Below are positions 5,864 to 7,523 of a DNA stretch of 7,523 nt, piece after piece. Numbering within the stretch: the first letter of the stretch is position 1; each line of letters starts with the position of its first letter. Origin of the DNA: Bacteroidales bacterium (GTDB taxonomy: Bacteria > Bacteroidota > Bacteroidia > Bacteroidales > JAGOPY01). Below the pieces are notes generated by a model. That model was given only the letters and a program-made list of their open reading frames with translations. It was not told where the DNA came from and did not search any database. The DNA lies in NCBI GenBank assembly GCA_030638325.1, contig DAOWEV010000099.1, forward strand, positions 1-7,523, given 5' to 3'. The position numbers and the translations under genes are program-made.

Positions 5864-7523
5864 TTAATTGATGATCATCCTGCTGGTACGAATTTCTTTA
5901 TCTGTAGTCAGGGAAACAATATATACACCTTTACCAGCTTCTTTACCGGAATGGCCCTTTCCATCCCATGAGATCACATGCCGGCCTGCTTTAAAAGTGT
6001 TATCTGCCAGTGATATTATTTTCTTCCCTAACATTCCATAGATGTCGATATTTACATGGGACGATTCAGGCAATTGAAAAGAAATGTATGTTGAATGGCT
6101 GAATGGATTGGGGAAGTTCTGAAAAAGTACGAGTTCGCTTTCATCCTGCGTATCCATTAAAGGGGAAATCCCGACGAACTGAGCAGAGAGGTTTTTGTCC
6201 ATTATTGCAATAAAGGCATCATAATTGCCATTAAAGGATTCATCATATGCTCCTGGGGTAGTTGGAAAATCATCAGAAGAGGCATTTCCTGCAACAATAA
6301 TATTATCATCTTCCGAAAATATGAGTTCAAGTCCGAAATCATAAAAATAACCACCAAGAAAAGTTGAAGCGATTAATTTGCTAAAGTTACCGCCTATTCT
6401 TAAAATATATGCATCTGTTTCTCCATTAAAGCTGGTATCATATGAATTCGCTGTCACAGGGAAATCCTCTCCGCCTGCCAGCCCGGTAATAAATACATCA
6501 CCACTGGATGCATCGTACAGTATATCCCGGGATTCATCCCAGTCGCTGCTTCCGAGGAAGGTACAAGCCAATAGATTCTCAAGTTCAGAGTCTAAAAGTC
6601 CGGCATACCCGTCATAAATACCAAAATTGAAACTTGTGTCAAATGCCCCTGAGGTATATGGGAAGTCATCGGATTCTGTATTGCCGCAAAAATATATATT
6701 ACCTAAACTGTCGAAATCCATTGAAAAAGCATTGTCAAAGTTATTACCTCCAATAAAAGTGGATGTCAATAAAGTGTCCAGGTCATTGCCAAGTATAGAG
6801 ATGTAAGCATCACACACTCCGTTGAATGCAGGATCATATGCATTAGGTGTAACATGAAAGTCAGGTGATCCGGTAGTACCGCATATGCATATATTATTAT
6901 CACGGTCAATGATCAGGTCAAATACCTGGTCCCAGGCACATCCGCCAAAATAGGTTGATGAAAGAAGTGCCGACAAATCTCCCGGAAGTTTTGAAATGAA
7001 TACATCGTTGGCATTTTCAAAGCCTCCTGTTGTACTGTAGGCATTTGGCGTTACAGGGAAATCTCCTAGTGTTCCTCCTGCAACAATAATATTTCCATTG
7101 GTATCAATGGTTATCCGGGTATGATTGTACCCTTCCGGTAATGATCCACCGAGGTAAGTCGATGCTTGAAGTTCATCCAGATCGGGGCTGAGAATTGAGA
7201 TAAAGATATCGCTTTGATTATTTGTTCCAGTATTATATATGGTGTCGAATGCCCCGCTGGTTACTGGAAAGTCGACAGAGCTGGTATGGCCTGTAATACA
7301 AATATTCCCGTCTTCGTCAATTACGATTGATGAAGCACAGTCCTCGTTTGACCCTCCGATATAAGTCGAAGCCATTAGATATGACAAAGTAGGGTCAAGC
7401 CTGGCAACGAATGACTCGGATGGTCCGCCTGCATAATTAGGTTGATATGCCCCTGGCGTGACAGGGAAGTCGTTAGATTTTGTCGCGCCACAGATGTAGA
7501 TATCCCCGTTTGGATGCAAGACA
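5864..7523 (-). CDS. SBBP-repeat (probable beta-propeller) protein with FlgD-like T9SS sorting domain (5'-partial)
   Basis: The frame is open to the right edge of the window, so the start is missing. The TTG at 7519 that could be read as a start lies inside a repeat (VLHPNGDIYICG) and is an ordinary Leu. The protein has at least seven SBBP-type repeats of about 65 residues. Each carries a GNIYICG-like strand, a DFPVT motif followed by GAY or NAY, a D-A-F/Y-I-S/A strand and an A-S-T-Y/F-L-G-G strand. With residues counted from 7519, the repeats fall at about 1-60, 61-130, 131-197, 198-262, 263-328, 329-394 and 395-448. A linker leads to the C-terminal sorting domain (462-551): FQNFPNPFSHST, IDIYGMLGKKI, HVISWDGKG and KGVYIVSLTT, the FlgD-Ig-like version of the T9SS tail. 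SBBP proteins are secreted or surface-bound; their partners are mostly unknown. It lies directly upstream of the mosaic gene and is probably co-transcribed with it. The missing 5' part should hold a signal peptide and perhaps more blades or other domains. Confidence 0.9.
   Translation of the reverse strand, partial: VLHPNGDIYICGATKSNDFPVTPGAYQPNYAGGPSESFVARLDPTLSYLMASTYIGGSNEDCASSIVIDEDGNICITGHTSSVDFPVTSGAFDTIYNTGTNNQSDIFISILSPDLDELQASTYLGGSLPEGYNHTRITIDTNGNIIVAGGTLGDFPVTPNAYSTTGGFENANDVFISKLPGDLSALLSSTYFGGCAWDQVFDLIIDRDNNICICGTTGSPDFHVTPNAYDPAFNGVCDAYISILGNDLDTLLTSTFIGGNNFDNAFSMDFDSLGNIYFCGNTESDDFPYTSGAFDTSFNFGIYDGYAGLLDSELENLLACTFLGSSDWDESRDILYDASSGDVFITGLAGGEDFPVTANSYDTSFNGETDAYILRIGGNFSKLIASTFLGGYFYDFGLELIFSEDDNIIVAGNASSDDFPTTPGAYDESFNGNYDAFIAIMDKNLSAQFVGISPLMDTQDESELVLFQNFPNPFSHSTYISFQLPESSHVNIDIYGMLGKKIISLADNTFKAGRHVISWDGKGHSGKEAGKGVYIVSLTTDKEIRTSRMIIN
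6176..7522 (-). repeat. Tandem SBBP repeats (seven visible copies, about 195 bases each)
   Basis: Seven consecutive units encode the SBBP repeats. The DFPVT element recurs as DFPVT, DFPVT, DFPVT, DFHVT, DFPYT, DFPVT and DFPTT. The A-S-T-Y/F-x-G-G strand is present in repeats 1-6 (with LGS for LGG in repeat 5) and missing from repeat 7, which ends NLSAQF. The DNA copies are diverged, so this is a protein-level repeat rather than recent DNA amplification. More copies may lie beyond the right edge. Confidence 0.88.

Noticed and set aside
7517..7519. TTG at 7519 as the start codon of the SBBP gene
   Set aside because: The frame is open to the window edge and this Leu lies within a repeat strand (VLHPNGDIYICG), so the real start is upstream of the window.
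6176..7522. Regular repeats of about 195 bases as a CRISPR or satellite array
   Set aside because: The repetition is at the protein level (SBBP repeats), diverged in DNA, and stays in one open reading frame.

Overview
The window looks like chromosomal DNA from a member of the Bacteroidota, most likely an uncultured or environmental one. Three of its four genes end in C-terminal sorting domains of the type IX secretion system (T9SS), a system essentially confined to that phylum. No gene has a clear Shine-Dalgarno sequence. Two Bacteroidota-like -7 promoter boxes (TAnnTTTG type) can be found. The genetic code appears standard.

Layout, left to right. (1) Bases 2-802, plus strand: the 3' part of a secreted protein with a DNRLRE/CBM96-like beta-sandwich domain and a T9SS tail; its start lies outside the window. 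(2) Bases 803-1064: a convergent intergenic gap holding small hairpins and an imperfect palindrome of about 130-140 bp with a perfect 16-bp inverted repeat. (3) Bases 1065-1805, minus strand: a complete Sir2-family NAD-dependent protein deacylase. (4) Bases 1806-1972: a non-coding spacer with a possible promoter for the Sir2 gene. (5) Bases 1973-5830, minus strand: a 1285-residue exported mosaic protein. It has a signal peptide, carboxypeptidase-regulatory-like domains, several fibronectin-III (FN3)-like domains that seem to be split by inserted beta-sandwich modules, jelly-roll domains and a T9SS tail. (6) Bases 5864-7523, minus strand: the 3' part of an SBBP-repeat protein (probably a beta-propeller) with at least seven repeats of about 65 residues and a FlgD-like T9SS tail.

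The SBBP gene and the mosaic gene are co-oriented and 33 bp apart, so they may be co-transcribed and supply two surface or secreted proteins. The Sir2 gene lies 167 bp further downstream on the same strand, is an intracellular housekeeping-type enzyme, and has no evident functional link to them. The DNRLRE gene runs the opposite way and is visibly more AT-rich in its 3' part.

I found no RNA gene, CRISPR array, insertion sequence or defence system. The points most worth a second look are the nested-domain architecture of the mosaic protein and the intergenic palindrome.
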